Below are positions 1 to 9,296 of a DNA stretch of 64,000 nucleotides, piece after piece; the stretch's first letter is position 1, and each line of letters starts with the position of its first letter. The stretch is from Hymenobacter terrenus. GTDB lineage: Bacteria > Bacteroidota > Bacteroidia > Cytophagales > Hymenobacteraceae. Made by a program: the position numbers and the translations under genes. The stretch spans positions 1 to 64,000 of the forward strand of contig NZ_LATM01000013.1 of NCBI RefSeq assembly GCF_000972495.1. Reading direction: 5' to 3'. The notes under the pieces were generated by a model, which was given only the letters and a program-made list of their open reading frames with translations, was not told the origin of the DNA and did no database searches.

Positions 1-1677
1 CGTCGGGCTCGTCAGGCTCACACTCGGCGACGCGTTCGATACCGGCGGGGGAGTACCGCCCAATCTGACGCTTCTTTGCGCATCATAAAGAGAAACAGGG
101 CTTACGGCAGTGCCAATAGATTCGGCATAGCCCCAGGGCTGATTTACATCGGCCGTCTGTTTCGCTTTATTGAGGTCTGTGTAGAATACCGTTTGTCCAC
201 TCTTACCTCGTACCCCAGCCGCGATAAACCCGGGAGCATTGTTGCCATTATAGGTAATAGCGTCGACGAAAATCGGCTGCAGGTTGTTGGTGTAAGGGCT
301 TCTGTCGCCTACCTGCCAGTTCCACAGGGTCAGGCCGATGCTATGGCTAGGTGGAGTCGCTTTGTTGCCGGAGCCTCCGCCGGCGGCAATACCGCCGCTC
401 AGATTGTCGAATAGGTTATAGATGGCAGGGTCACCACCGTGGCAGTCAATAGACGATGTTTCTTTACTGATGCAGTTTTTGTATACGTTTCCGGTTGCCG
501 TATTTTCGATAGTCCAGGTATGATAAGCATTATTCCCATCAAGATTGGACATCAGGTTGTTCGTGGCCTCACCGTCCGTTGCAAAGCCATGATGCCCCTG
601 GACACCGATGATTTTGCAGTTGTCAACCAAACAGTTTTTGGTGCTGCGCAGGTCCACCGCCATGGAAGCACCATCGTGCACAGTATTACGCACCCATCCA
701 TTTTCAACCCAGTCGAACCGGATGTGGTGATAACCATAATCAGCTTCCACAGTGGCATGATGCTTGAAAGTGCCGTTCCAGTCGGTTTTAAAACGCAGAT
801 TCTCAATGCCTACTTCCCGAATTACCGGATGCTCAGTAGCAAAGATTTTAGGCGACCACGCGGCTTTTAGTTCGAATCTTACCGGAGCATCTATTGTGAT
901 TTGATTGCCCGACTTCGCAACAACCTTAATAATCTGGCGGAATTTTATGGCATGGTTGCCGCTCGTTGCTCCCGGGAAGCTTCCGAAAGTGGTCATGCCC
1001 GGAGCCAATGCTTTAATTAAAGATTGGTCCGGGTCCTGTTGCGTTAGTGTGTAGCATTGATTTACAGTTATTTTAGATCCGTCTGCTACCGTAATCACCT
1101 TTGCATTTCTGGGCGCTGGGCTTGCGGTGGTGAGGGCAGTAGCACCCACGGATACCGGGTACCAGAAAGGCTCCTTCGTTCTTATATCTACGGATGATAC
1201 CCGGAAGAAATTCGGATACTTTTGGGTTTCCCAACCATTCGCTGCATCGTTATTATTATTAGCGCGGTGGTCGTATAAAATGGTGCCGGTGGTACCACTG
1301 CCAGCTCCGCGCACAACTACATTATTGCCTGCTATCCTAACGGATTGGTTTTGGGTAGTAACATCGAAATCGAACGTACCGGCCGGAAACAATACGACGC
1401 CGCCCCCTGCGCTTACGGCGGCATCTACCGCTTTTTGAATGGCCACAATATCATCCAGTCCATCGTTGGCTACTGCACCGTAGCTCGTCACGTTGAAAAT
1501 AGGTCCCGCTACGGTAGGCGGTGTTTCTCCCTGCCGGTACCCGGCATAAGAATAGTCCGGCAACTTAGACGTTTGTGGGTTGGCGAGCCAATCAGTATAA
1601 ATTCGGGCTGTATTCTGTGCGTGTAGATGCGTTGATGCGCTTATTAAAAGCATCAACGCAAAAGAGGATTTTTTCAT
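1..1677 (-). CDS. Secreted pectate-lyase-like beta-helix protein, 3' end outside the window
   Basis: The reading frame is open from an ATG at 1677 to the left edge (559 codons, no stop seen), so the C-terminus is missing. Residues 1-21 form a signal peptide ending in HLHAQ. From about residue 60 the motif SYGAVANDGLDD followed by GGGVVLFPAGTF is the N-terminal signature of Pectate_lyase_3/GH28-type right-handed beta-helices. The middle has many short Asn- and Gly-rich turns typical of such solenoids. The last visible residues (TPPPVSNASPSVSLTSP) look like the linker into a bacterial Ig-like domain, probably followed by a T9SS sorting domain. It is likely an exported polysaccharide-binding or -cleaving protein; the substrate cannot be told. 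It has more AT-rich codons than its neighbours. Confidence 0.85.
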   Translation of the reverse strand, partial: MKKSSFALMLLISASTHLHAQNTARIYTDWLANPQTSKLPDYSYAGYRQGETPPTVAGPIFNVTSYGAVANDGLDDIVAIQKAVDAAVSAGGGVVLFPAGTFDFDVTTQNQSVRIAGNNVVVRGAGSGTTGTILYDHRANNNNDAANGWETQKYPNFFRVSSVDIRTKEPFWYPVSVGATALTTASPAPRNAKVITVADGSKITVNQCYTLTQQDPDQSLIKALAPGMTTFGSFPGATSGNHAIKFRQIIKVVAKSGNQITIDAPVRFELKAAWSPKIFATEHPVIREVGIENLRFKTDWNGTFKHHATVEADYGYHHIRFDWVENGWVRNTVHDGASMAVDLRSTKNCLVDNCKIIGVQGHHGFATDGEATNNLMSNLDGNNAYHTWTIENTATGNVYKNCISKETSSIDCHGGDPAIYNLFDNLSGGIAAGGGSGNKATPPSHSIGLTLWNWQVGDRSPYTNNLQPIFVDAITYNGNNAPGFIAAGVRGKSGQTVFYTDLNKAKQTADVNQPWGYAESIGTAVSPVSLYDAQRSVRLGGTPPPVSNASPSVSLTSPT

Positions 1678-2360
1678 TCTAGCTCGGTTTGTGTGAAAGA
1701 TGATGTATCGTGCATGAAAAGGCTTTTTTGCCTTCGTTAAGTCTACAGCTGCTAGTAAGAAAGCTAATGATTCAGTAAAGTCAAGATCTTAGACAAATAC
1801 AGATTTTAATTAGTTCTTCAATTTCTGCTTATTTTAATTTGTATATCACTGTCGGAAGTATCACTCAACCTGCCTGGCTGCTGTGTTGCTGCAATAGGTT
1901 GTTCTGAGCGCATATCTGGGCTGATGTCCCCTTGCATAGTATTGTAATTACTACTGTTGGGCTTACAAATTTATGGGTGAATTGAATTAGAAAAATTCAA
2001 TTTTAAATTAGCTAGAGTAGATTCATCTTTTATTGTATGCTAAAGATAATAGTGGTCGTTTAAAACCAAATTGCAATGCCTGATGCCGGATCTTAGTGAC
2101 ATGAATTATTTGTACGAAAAAAAGTTTGGGTTAATCGTGTGCAGGGTATTATTCTAATTTGAATTAAATGATTTATGTTAATTAAAATGCCTCTTTGGCG
2201 TTATCAAACTGGAATTTGCCCAAACATCTATCTCCGGGCATTTTTTAGACGATGACAAAATCTTTTGTCGGAAAAACTGGAGAAACCCAGGTACCAGGCT
2301 AAGCACGTACAATTCCCAGGCTGCAAGCAGGAGGAGCTTTGTTTCCTAAAGTTTCCCCTT
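1678..2360. other. AT-rich divergent intergenic region
   Basis: This gap lies between the minus-strand beta-helix gene and the plus-strand M3 peptidase remnant, so both promoters should be here. It is much richer in A and T than the surrounding coding DNA. I see no convincing open reading frame, hairpin or repeat. TAATTTG-like strings near 2155 resemble the Bacteroidota -7 element, but the match is too weak to call a promoter. Confidence 0.5.
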
Positions 2361-4255
2361 ATGCACCATATCCAATTCTCCCTCGCTGCCGCTCGCTTCT
2401 TGCTCCTTGCTGTTGGCCTGCTATTACTGTCTGCCACCGCTCAGGCGCAACGCCTCGACCCTTTTGAGGGGCGGCCCACGGACTACCAGGTTCAGCTAAC
2501 CCGGTACTTCAAAACACCCGAACAAGAAAAGACCGCACGGGCCGGGCTACAGGATAGCGTCCGGACTTTTCAGCAAGACACGGCCTGGACACCGGCTAAC
2601 CTAAAAGCCCGCTTAGACTTGTTTGAGTAGCTGATGTCCCGCCTGAAGCGTCACCTAATTCACCGGCGGCTGTCGAGCTCGGCAACAACCAGGACGCCTC
2701 GGCTAAGGCCGACTACCAGCAAATCAGTGCGGCCATCAATCAGCTGACCTCGTCTTGTAACCAGGGCATGCGTAAGCCTGCTATCATGGGCATTCCCGAG
2801 GCAAAAATCGCCGAGCTTGGCCTGACGCCTTATGGTCTTCTACTAAGCAGAGCCAAAACCGACGCCTCCCATGCCCTGCCCCCGCACGACCAGGCTATCA
2901 TTGATAAAGTGGTCGACCCGATAAGTGAGGGCCTGACCGACCGGTACAGTCAAGTGATGGACCGGTTGAAAAAGCAGGTCGGGCCTGCGCCCCAGCTAGG
3001 CTCCTCATCAGCAGCTACGAATTCGTCCAAACTGAGCAAAAGCGCACAAGCAGCCGTCCTCGAAAAGCACACCAAAGTGCTGCTGCAGGCTTACAGCGAG
3101 CATCAGGAGGTGCTGGCCGCTATGCTCATTGATATTACTAAGCTCAACAATGCCACGGCCAAGCTCTACGGCTACTCCAATGCGCCTGGCCAAGCGTATG
3201 GTCTCCGCCTGCAGCTAACGGAGCCCCAAGTGAAGGAACTGCTCAATGAACTATCGTCCCACGCCGGGCTGATGAAAAAATATCAGCTTATGCATGCGCA
3301 GCAGCTCAAGCGTACGGTCGGGCTGGACACCGTGCACCGGTGGCACCTGTCGTTGCCGACGGAATACTCGCCCGCTCCCCAAACCTTTGCCGCCGCTCGT
3401 AAAAACATTCTACAGGCCCTGCAGCCGCTTGGCAGGGAGTACGTCAGCCGCTTCGAGCTCCTGCTCAACCCCAAAAACGGCATGATGGACATCACCGGCG
3501 GTCCGAACAGAGTTACGGAATACACGTCATTGGGCTATCCCGGCGTGCCGACTACCTTGTACATGAAGGAGTTCAGTGGTGAGTTTGGCGCCGTTAGTAC
3601 CCTTGTCCACGAAGGGGGCCACGCCATTCACCGCCAGCTGATGAGCGACAACCACATCGTGCCGACCTATAGCAGCGGCCCCAATTTCTTATTTGAATGC
3701 TTTGCGTTATTTAACGAGTTTCTCCTGAACGACGAATTGCGGAGCAGGAGCAAGACCAAAGGAGAAAAGGCGTACTATACCAAGCAATTCTGCGATAAGC
3801 TGGCTCATGAACTCTTCGTTTCAGCCCAGGAAGGCGCTTTTGAACAGCAGCTTTATGACGGTGTGGTCGCGGATAAAATCAAAGAGGCCAGCGACATTGA
3901 CAGCGTTTATGCAGGCGTCATGAACCAGTACGACGTCTTTTTCAAAGACGAGCCCGAGCGGCACACCGAGTGGGCCGGCAAGCGCCTCTTCTACATCGAC
4001 CCGCTATACTACATAAACTACTTGTACGCTACCCTCGTCGCGGCCAAACTGTACGAGCAGGCGCACCAACACCCCAAGCGGTTTGCCACCCAGTATACTG
4101 CCTTACTGAAAAATGGCTTCGATGCTTCCGCTGAAGAGTTGCTGAAGAAGCACATGGACTTCGGCCTCAACCGCAAAGACCTGCTCGACGGCGCTCTGCA
4201 GTTGATGACCACCAAAACGGAAGAGCTCCACCAGCTATATCAACTGCCCAAGTGA
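2361..4255 (+). pseudogene. M3-family oligopeptidase, interrupted by an in-frame stop and a frameshift
   Basis: Two open stretches together make one M3 (thimet/oligoendopeptidase F type) zinc peptidase. The first begins at the ATG at 2361 with a signal peptide (MHHIQF to ATAQAQ) and ends at a TAG at 2628-2630. Reading on past the TAG, the frame still gives LMSRLKRH, as expected of the family. A frameshift somewhere in about 2655-2690 then moves the sequence into the frame of the long ORF, which is recognisable from ELGNNQDASAKADYQQ onward, before its first ATG at 2768. The catalytic site is intact: HEGGH starts at 3608, and the third zinc ligand is probably the Glu in FLFECF about 25 residues later. 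One stop plus one shift argues for a real pseudogene, although a 495-residue product from 2768 would keep the active site. Confidence 0.8.
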
Positions 4256-4297
4256 AGCAGTGAGGGTTAGGTAGGTGAAATGCTACAACTACACTAT

Positions 4298-4328
4298 AAC
4301 GGTCCTGCTGCAGGCAGCAGGACCGTTT
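4298..4328 (+). terminator. Rho-independent-type hairpin after the M3 gene
   Basis: AACGGTCCTGCTG at 4298-4310 pairs perfectly with CAGCAGGACCGTT at 4315-4327 around a 4-base loop, followed by a short T run. It lies 43 bases after the M3 stop and before the convergent hydrolase gene. Confidence 0.7.
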
Positions 4329-4427
4329 AGTTCTTACTCGGTTCGTTGTGACTCACTATTAATGGAGCTTGCCGGCAATTATGAAAACTGCACACGCCAA
4401 CGACCAGTGCCATATGGGGCAAGCGGG

Positions 4428-5324
4428 CTATACCGCCTCATCGGGCTCGCCGAAGAAGTCGAGCAGGTGCTGGGTGAGGGCGGCGGGTTGCTCTTCTACC
4501 AGCCAATGGCCGGCGCCCTCCAGTACCAGGGGGCGGATATGGTCGGCCGCGACGGCCAGGGCCTGGGCAATGTAGGGGCCGCCACTGCACGCGCCGCCCA
4601 CGGCCAGTACCGGCAGCGTGAGCTTGCGCTGGACGTTTTCACGGTTGTGCTCAGCATCGGTCCACACGGCGGCGTATAGGTTGATGCCAGCCCGGAAAGC
4701 GCCGGGCTTGCTCAGCTGGCGGGCGTATACCTCAAAATCTTCCTGCGTAACGGCATCCGGATTGCAGGAGAGGTGCCAGAATATCCAACTCAGGAACTTG
4801 CGCTCCTGCCCGCCCATGAAGCTTTCGGCCACATCGGGCAGGGTAAAGAGCGCCGCGTGCCAGTTCACCCCATTGTGCCAGTCGGGGCCGGGCGTGATGC
4901 CTTTTTCCCAAACGCCGAATCCGGGCAGGGCGTATTCCATAAATACCAGCCGCCGCACGCTTTCGGGGTTGGCCGCAGCGTAAGCGTAGGCTACTCCCGC
5001 ACCCAAGTCATAGCCTACCAGGTTGATGCGCGAGTGACCCAGCTGTTGCAGCAGGCCGTGAATATCGGCGGCCAGGGTGCGTTTGTCGTAGCCGGTAGGC
5101 AGGATGCCGGACCCCCCGATGCCGCGCAAATCGGGCGCGATAACCAGGTAGTGCTCGGCCAGCGCCGGCATAATGCGCCGCCACATGTGCGAGTGCTGCG
5201 GAAAGCCGTGCAGGAGCACCAGCGGCTCGCGGCCGGGTTGGGCCTGGCCGGCTTGCAGGTAATGCAGGCTCACCTCGCCCACTTGGGCCCGGTGGTGGGT
5301 AATGGAAACAGCAGCAGTAGCCAT
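4428..5324 (-). CDS. Alpha/beta hydrolase, epoxide hydrolase/haloalkane dehalogenase-like
   Basis: This is a 298-residue soluble alpha/beta hydrolase. HGFPQHSHMW (residues 39-48) is the oxyanion-hole motif. The nucleophile elbow is VGYDLGAG, with Asp106 as nucleophile instead of Ser, which places it with epoxide hydrolases and (fluoroacetate/haloalkane) dehalogenases instead of esterases. The catalytic His is in EGAGHWLVEEQP near the C-terminus. There is no signal peptide. It is the last gene of a minus-strand series that starts with the isochorismatase-like gene, and begins 29 bases after the outer-membrane protein gene. The substrate is unknown. Confidence 0.85.
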   Translation of the reverse strand: MATAAVSITHHRAQVGEVSLHYLQAGQAQPGREPLVLLHGFPQHSHMWRRIMPALAEHYLVIAPDLRGIGGSGILPTGYDKRTLAADIHGLLQQLGHSRINLVGYDLGAGVAYAYAAANPESVRRLVFMEYALPGFGVWEKGITPGPDWHNGVNWHAALFTLPDVAESFMGGQERKFLSWIFWHLSCNPDAVTQEDFEVYARQLSKPGAFRAGINLYAAVWTDAEHNRENVQRKLTLPVLAVGGACSGGPYIAQALAVAADHIRPLVLEGAGHWLVEEQPAALTQHLLDFFGEPDEAV

Positions 5325-5353
5325 GATGGGATGTTTTGGGATTGAAGGAAGAG

Positions 5354-6844
5354 TTAAAACTTGAAGGTGAACCAGGTAGCGAGGTAGTGAATGTTGCGGG
5401 CTGGCGGCGTTTCCTGGATGAATTGACCGGTATTGAAATAAGCGTAGCTGGCCGTGAGGGCGAAATACCGATGCAGCTGCCAGCTCGCATCTACTTCGGG
5501 CTGGGTGCCGAGGTAGCGCGCCCGGCTGGGGCCGCCGGGCCGCACGGGGAAGCCGGGCACGTTGTACACGCCATCGCGCAGGCTCTGGCGCCAGAAGAAA
5601 TAGCAGTAGCCCAGCACGGTAAGGCCCGGCGCAGGTGTGAGCCGCAAGGTGGGCGCAAACCCCAGGATGTTGGGCGGGCCATTAGCTCCCACGGCCCCGA
5701 AGTACGCGCCCCGTGGCGCGGGTGGGGAAAAGGTCTGATTATCGGGGTTCGTGGGGTCTTTGTCACCGCTGTTGGCGCCCAGGTTGAGGCCCAGCGCCGG
5801 GTGCAGCGGCACTTGCGGGAATGCCAGCGTGGTGCTCGACGCCAGGGCCCAGGCTCGAATCCGGCCCGGGCCAAACGACCCCGTTTGGTAGGTGGCTTCC
5901 AGGTCGGTGCTGAGAGTGGCGGTGCGGTGCCAGAGGCGCCCGCCCCCCGAGTGGCGGGTTTCAGCGGCGCGGCCTTCGGTAAAAATGGCATTTTCGCGCT
6001 CGCTGCCAAGGTAATAGAGGTCGAGATTGAGGCTGGGGCTGAGCGGCCGGGTGGCGTAGAGGCCCCACAGCGCCTGGCGGAGGTCGGGGCCATCGTCGAA
6101 AATGCCACGGTTGGTTTCCACGGGCCGCACGCCAAAAGCATCGACGCGGCTCTGGCCCGCTTGCAGCACCACCCGCGCTCCGTCGAAGGTTTGGCGCACG
6201 TTGGGCAACTCCCGCACCGAGATGAGACGGCCCGCCCCGTATTCCAGCTCCTGCCGCCCGATCCGCAGCAGAATCGGAGCCTTGGTAGCCGCGTCTAGCG
6301 GCCCCAGGCCAATTTCCATAAAGCCCTGGTTGAGGTCTAGCTCGTCGATATCCGGTGGGCGGGGGCCGCCGCGCCGGCCGGTAGCCAGCCCGCTCTTCAG
6401 CTCCGCAAATACCCGCACGCGCGGTCCGAACTGGGCGCTGGCGTGCAGCATCGTGCGCAGCAGCCAGTAGCCGTTGGCGTCGGTGGGCACGGTGCCCCAC
6501 TGCTCGTTCACGTACCGCTCGAAGAAGGGGCGTACTTCACCACCAAGCGTCAGAAACCATTCGGGTCGCGTATCAGGCGCATCGCGTAGGGGCAGGTACT
6601 TGAGTCGGTCGAGCCAATCGGTGCGGCGGCCGGGGTCGCGGAGGTAGCGGTAGTCTTCTTCGTAGCGCAGGGGCAGGGTTTTGGGAGGAGGGGCCACGGG
6701 CACGGTAGGGAGCACCACTGCTACCTCTTGCGCGTGCGTAGGCAAGGGGGGGGGGCCAATCCCCAGGCCAATTACCATCCCCAGCTTCACCAACCATGGC
6801 AGGGTGGCCAGGGCCGGGTGGAAGCAGGGCTTTAGTGGACGCAT
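5354..6844 (-). CDS. Alginate-export family outer-membrane beta-barrel protein
   Basis: A 496-residue exported protein. After a signal sequence ending near THAQE it has a Pro-rich spacer. From residue 55 it has the pattern of the Alginate_exp (AlgE/OprD-like) family: a conserved YEEDYRYLRDP start, FVELKSG-type strands, and LRIGRQELEYGAGRLISVRE, a hallmark of the family. It ends in WFTFKF; the terminal Phe is typical for beta-barrels inserted by BamA. The family forms 18-strand pores for anionic polymers or small molecules. Its placement among hydrolases and SnoaL proteins suggests uptake of a small catabolic substrate instead of alginate secretion, since no alginate polymerase genes are present. 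Confidence 0.8.
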   Translation of the reverse strand: MRPLKPCFHPALATLPWLVKLGMVIGLGIGPPPLPTHAQEVAVVLPTVPVAPPPKTLPLRYEEDYRYLRDPGRRTDWLDRLKYLPLRDAPDTRPEWFLTLGGEVRPFFERYVNEQWGTVPTDANGYWLLRTMLHASAQFGPRVRVFAELKSGLATGRRGGPRPPDIDELDLNQGFMEIGLGPLDAATKAPILLRIGRQELEYGAGRLISVRELPNVRQTFDGARVVLQAGQSRVDAFGVRPVETNRGIFDDGPDLRQALWGLYATRPLSPSLNLDLYYLGSERENAIFTEGRAAETRHSGGGRLWHRTATLSTDLEATYQTGSFGPGRIRAWALASSTTLAFPQVPLHPALGLNLGANSGDKDPTNPDNQTFSPPAPRGAYFGAVGANGPPNILGFAPTLRLTPAPGLTVLGYCYFFWRQSLRDGVYNVPGFPVRPGGPSRARYLGTQPEVDASWQLHRYFALTASYAYFNTGQFIQETPPARNIHYLATWFTFKF

Positions 6845-7001
6845 TGGCGTGGTTCGGGGATGAAAGCAGGGGGAAGGAGCACGATTTATCAGCCTGGCGG
6901 TAGCATCAGGCTGTAAGCCTTCGAACCAATGCAGCTACTTGACGAGTAAGCGGGGAAAGCCGTCCCAGTGGCGGGGCCGGCACCCAGGTAGATTTATCGG
7001 G

Positions 7002-7448
7002 TTACCGTTTGAAGGACATGCCGGTCAGCGGCGTTTGGTCGAGGTAGAGTACCCGGTAGTCGCGCTTCTGGAAAAGCCAGCGGCCATCAGCTTTCACCAG
7101 TTCATCGGTGTAGCAGGAGATGTTATAATTGCTATTGGTGCCATCGGGCTGGCCGCGGGCTATTTCGTTGACGTAGAAATTGGCCGTGGCCGTCTCGCCG
7201 GTCACGGTGATGTGGGCGCTGGTAGAAAGCTGCACGAAGAAGTCCCAGGAGCCGAGCAGGTGCTCAAAGGCCGCCACGATGTTCTCCCGGCCCACGAACT
7301 GCCGGCTGATGGGCGGGCCGATAATCCACTCCGCATCGGCCGTCCAGAGGGAGCGAAACAGCGCCGTATCCACGCGGTTGGCCGCGTCCGAATACTGCTC
7401 AGCCAGCTTTCGGATGGCGAATTCATCCTGCATTTGTTGAAGGTCCAT
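7002..7448 (-). CDS. SnoaL-like/NTF2-fold protein
   Basis: A 148-residue cytoplasmic protein with a SnoaL_4-type NTF2 fold: an N-terminal helix (EFAIRKLAEQYSDAANR), then LWTADAEW, a middle helical turn (GRENIVAAFEHLLGSW) and paired strands ending in RDYRVLYLDQTPL. Members include polyketide cyclases, ring-hydroxylating dioxygenase beta-subunit relatives and dehydratases. It is the first of three unrelated-looking SnoaL proteins in this cluster; the next gene upstream, an F420-type reductase, ends 51 bases before its start. The reaction is not predictable. Confidence 0.8.
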   Translation of the reverse strand: MDLQQMQDEFAIRKLAEQYSDAANRVDTALFRSLWTADAEWIIGPPISRQFVGRENIVAAFEHLLGSWDFFVQLSTSAHITVTGETATANFYVNEIARGQPDGTNSNYNISCYTDELVKADGRWLFQKRDYRVLYLDQTPLTGMSFKR

Positions 7449-7498
7449 GGGGAAAATAGGGAAAAGGGAGAGTGGTTGTATGGGAAATTGGGGCCGGG

Positions 7499-8146
7499 CT
7501 AGCGAGTCAGAATCTGCAGGCCCGCATTAGGAAGCAGGCCGGTGGTGGCGGCCAGCTGCACCCACACGGTAGCCAGCGTTTCGAGGCTGCGAGCGTGCCG
7601 TAGGGTACCCAGGTCCAGCGGCTGGTAGCCGGCCTCGGCAATGAGCTGGGCGGCCACGGCCTTGGCGGGCGCGTGGTCGCCGCAGTAAAGCACCGACGGA
7701 TTCTGGTCGCCAAAGTGGCGCTTCGGGGCTTGCAGAATTTCGGCGAAGGTGGTGTTGAAGGCCTCTACCACCTGGGCGGCGGGCAGCAGCCTGGCAATTT
7801 CTTCGGCCACCGACTCAGTGCGCTCCGTGGGCAGGCCAATGGTCTGGCCCTCAAAGTCGGGGCGCAGGCCGCTCACGCAGGTAAGCACGGGCTTGCCGGC
7901 CATGGCATCGGCCACGCCGACGAGGGCTTCGGCCAGGGTGGGGTAGGGCACGGCCAGCAGCACGACATCGCCAAAACGTGCGGCCTCGGCTGGGGTGCCG
8001 CTGCTGGCGCCGAGCAGCTCGGCCACCTGCCGCCGGAGGGCCACCTCGTCGCGGGCAAAGCTCAAGCAAATGGCGTGGCCCTGCTGCGCCCAAATGGCGG
8101 CCAGCGCCCGGCCCATACTGCCCGCGCCGATAATTCCAATCTTCAT
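7499..8146 (-). CDS. NADPH-dependent F420 reductase-like oxidoreductase
   Basis: 215 residues with an N-terminal Rossmann motif GIIGAGSMG at residues 4-12 and the F420_oxidored (NADP oxidoreductase, coenzyme F420-dependent) pattern: DVVLLAVPYP, then PVLTCVSGL, and VVEAFNTTFAEIL in the middle. Bacteroidota generally do not make F420, so in this lineage such proteins more likely reduce another small substrate with NADPH; that is inference. Its stop is 26 bases from the secreted SnoaL gene's end region, consistent with one transcript. Confidence 0.8.
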   Translation of the reverse strand: MKIGIIGAGSMGRALAAIWAQQGHAICLSFARDEVALRRQVAELLGASSGTPAEAARFGDVVLLAVPYPTLAEALVGVADAMAGKPVLTCVSGLRPDFEGQTIGLPTERTESVAEEIARLLPAAQVVEAFNTTFAEILQAPKRHFGDQNPSVLYCGDHAPAKAVAAQLIAEAGYQPLDLGTLRHARSLETLATVWVQLAATTGLLPNAGLQILTR

Positions 8147-8172
8147 AAGATATTCATTTAAAAGGGAGTTGC

Positions 8173-8658
8173 TTACTTCTGAAACCAGGCTGGATTTACA
8201 TAGCCGAAATACTCCTGGAAGCCGGTCAGCCGGCCGTGCTCGATGCGCAGGCTGATGCTGTTGAACCCCTCGTAGGGAAAGCCGCCGGACACGGTGCCCA
8301 CCGAATCGAATTGAAAGGAGAAGAGCGTGGCGCTGCTCGTAAGTTCGACGCGGGAAAACGTGAGATTATTGGGCGTTTTCTCCCGCTCGGCTATCAATTG
8401 GTGCAGCTTGGCCAGGCCCGCCGCGCCGGTGGCCTGCCCAGCCAGGGGGTAGGAAAAGTGCCGAAACTCCGGCCCCAGAAAGGCCTTAAATGCCGTGTAG
8501 TCGCCGGTTTTCTCACCCTGCTGCCAGGCCTCGAAAATGCGTTGGGCCAAGCCGGCGGCCGGCTCTGCTTCCGGGCTATTGGGGGCGGCGGCCAGCGCCA
8601 GTGGCATGGCCAACAGGGCCGCAGTGAGCAGCCCCACAAAGGGTGAAAATGCGCTCAT
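8173..8658 (-). CDS. Exported SnoaL-like protein
   Basis: A 161-residue protein with a signal peptide (residues 1-24, ending ALAAA) and a SnoaL/NTF2-fold body: helix AQRIFEAWQQGEKTGDYTAF, the GPEFRHFSYP strand, and the C-terminal GRLTGFQEYFGYVNP that matches the 'EYFG' end of the family. Export distinguishes it from the other two SnoaL proteins in the cluster, so it may act on a substrate in the periplasm. Enzymatic role unknown. Confidence 0.75.
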   Translation of the reverse strand: MSAFSPFVGLLTAALLAMPLALAAAPNSPEAEPAAGLAQRIFEAWQQGEKTGDYTAFKAFLGPEFRHFSYPLAGQATGAAGLAKLHQLIAEREKTPNNLTFSRVELTSSATLFSFQFDSVGTVSGGFPYEGFNSISLRIEHGRLTGFQEYFGYVNPAWFQK

Positions 8659-8804
8659 GAGTTGGAAGTGAGGTTTTGAAAGAGTAGTGAAGTAGTGTGC
8701 CCGGCATTAATAAATGTCGGCTCGACGATGCTCCGCGTAGCTGAGCATAAGCAAAGCGCTTTGTGGACAAGCTTTTTGACTGATTTTCCTGGCTGCCGGA
8801 GCTA

Positions 8805-9263
8805 CTACCCGGTCTGTTCCATGCTGGTCATCAAGGCTATGTCAATTTCGCCAAAGTATTCGCGGTAGGCGGCAATTTTGCCATCCCGCACGTCGAAGGA
8901 GGCGGCAATCCGGTTGTGGTAGGCGGTGCCGCCGAACAGAGTGCCGCCATCTTCAAGCTCGAACACCACCGTCTGGCCGTTGGTGGTGGTGCGAAAGGGT
9001 TCCTCGTAGAGGATGTGGGGGTTGGACGCTGCTATTTGCCGGTAGCATTCCGCGGCCCGTTCGCGCCCTTCGTTGCGACCCCGGAAAGGTCCCACTGGCA
9101 TGTAGAACACGAAGTCGTCGGTGAGCAAATCCAGGTAGGGCTCCACCGGCGCGCCGGAGTGGATGGCGGCCAGCAGGCGCAGGGCGTGCCGCGCCGTTTC
9201 GATTGCCTCGCCCGCGCCGCCAGCCGCGGGGGGAGCTTGGCTTTTTAAGGATTCAGCAGACAT
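8805..9263 (-). CDS. SnoaL-like/NTF2-fold protein
   Basis: 152 residues. After an Ala/Gly-rich N-terminal tail it has the family pattern LLTDDFVFYMPVGPFRGR, EGRERAAECYRQI, and KIAAYREYFGEID near the end. The EYFGEID ending is shared by ketosteroid-isomerase-like SnoaL proteins. There is no signal peptide. It lies between the broken hydrolase and the exported SnoaL gene, with a 146-base gap downstream that holds no recognisable promoter. Function unknown. Confidence 0.75.
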   Translation of the reverse strand: MSAESLKSQAPPAAGGAGEAIETARHALRLLAAIHSGAPVEPYLDLLTDDFVFYMPVGPFRGRNEGRERAAECYRQIAASNPHILYEEPFRTTTNGQTVVFELEDGGTLFGGTAYHNRIAASFDVRDGKIAAYREYFGEIDIALMTSMEQTG

Positions 9264-9296
9264 GGTTAATATTCAAGAGTGACTCTTCGGAAGAGG

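Noticed and set aside
439..870. Plus-strand ORF of 143 codons
   Set aside because: It lies fully opposite the beta-helix gene, which has a signal peptide and family motifs; the plus-strand product has none.
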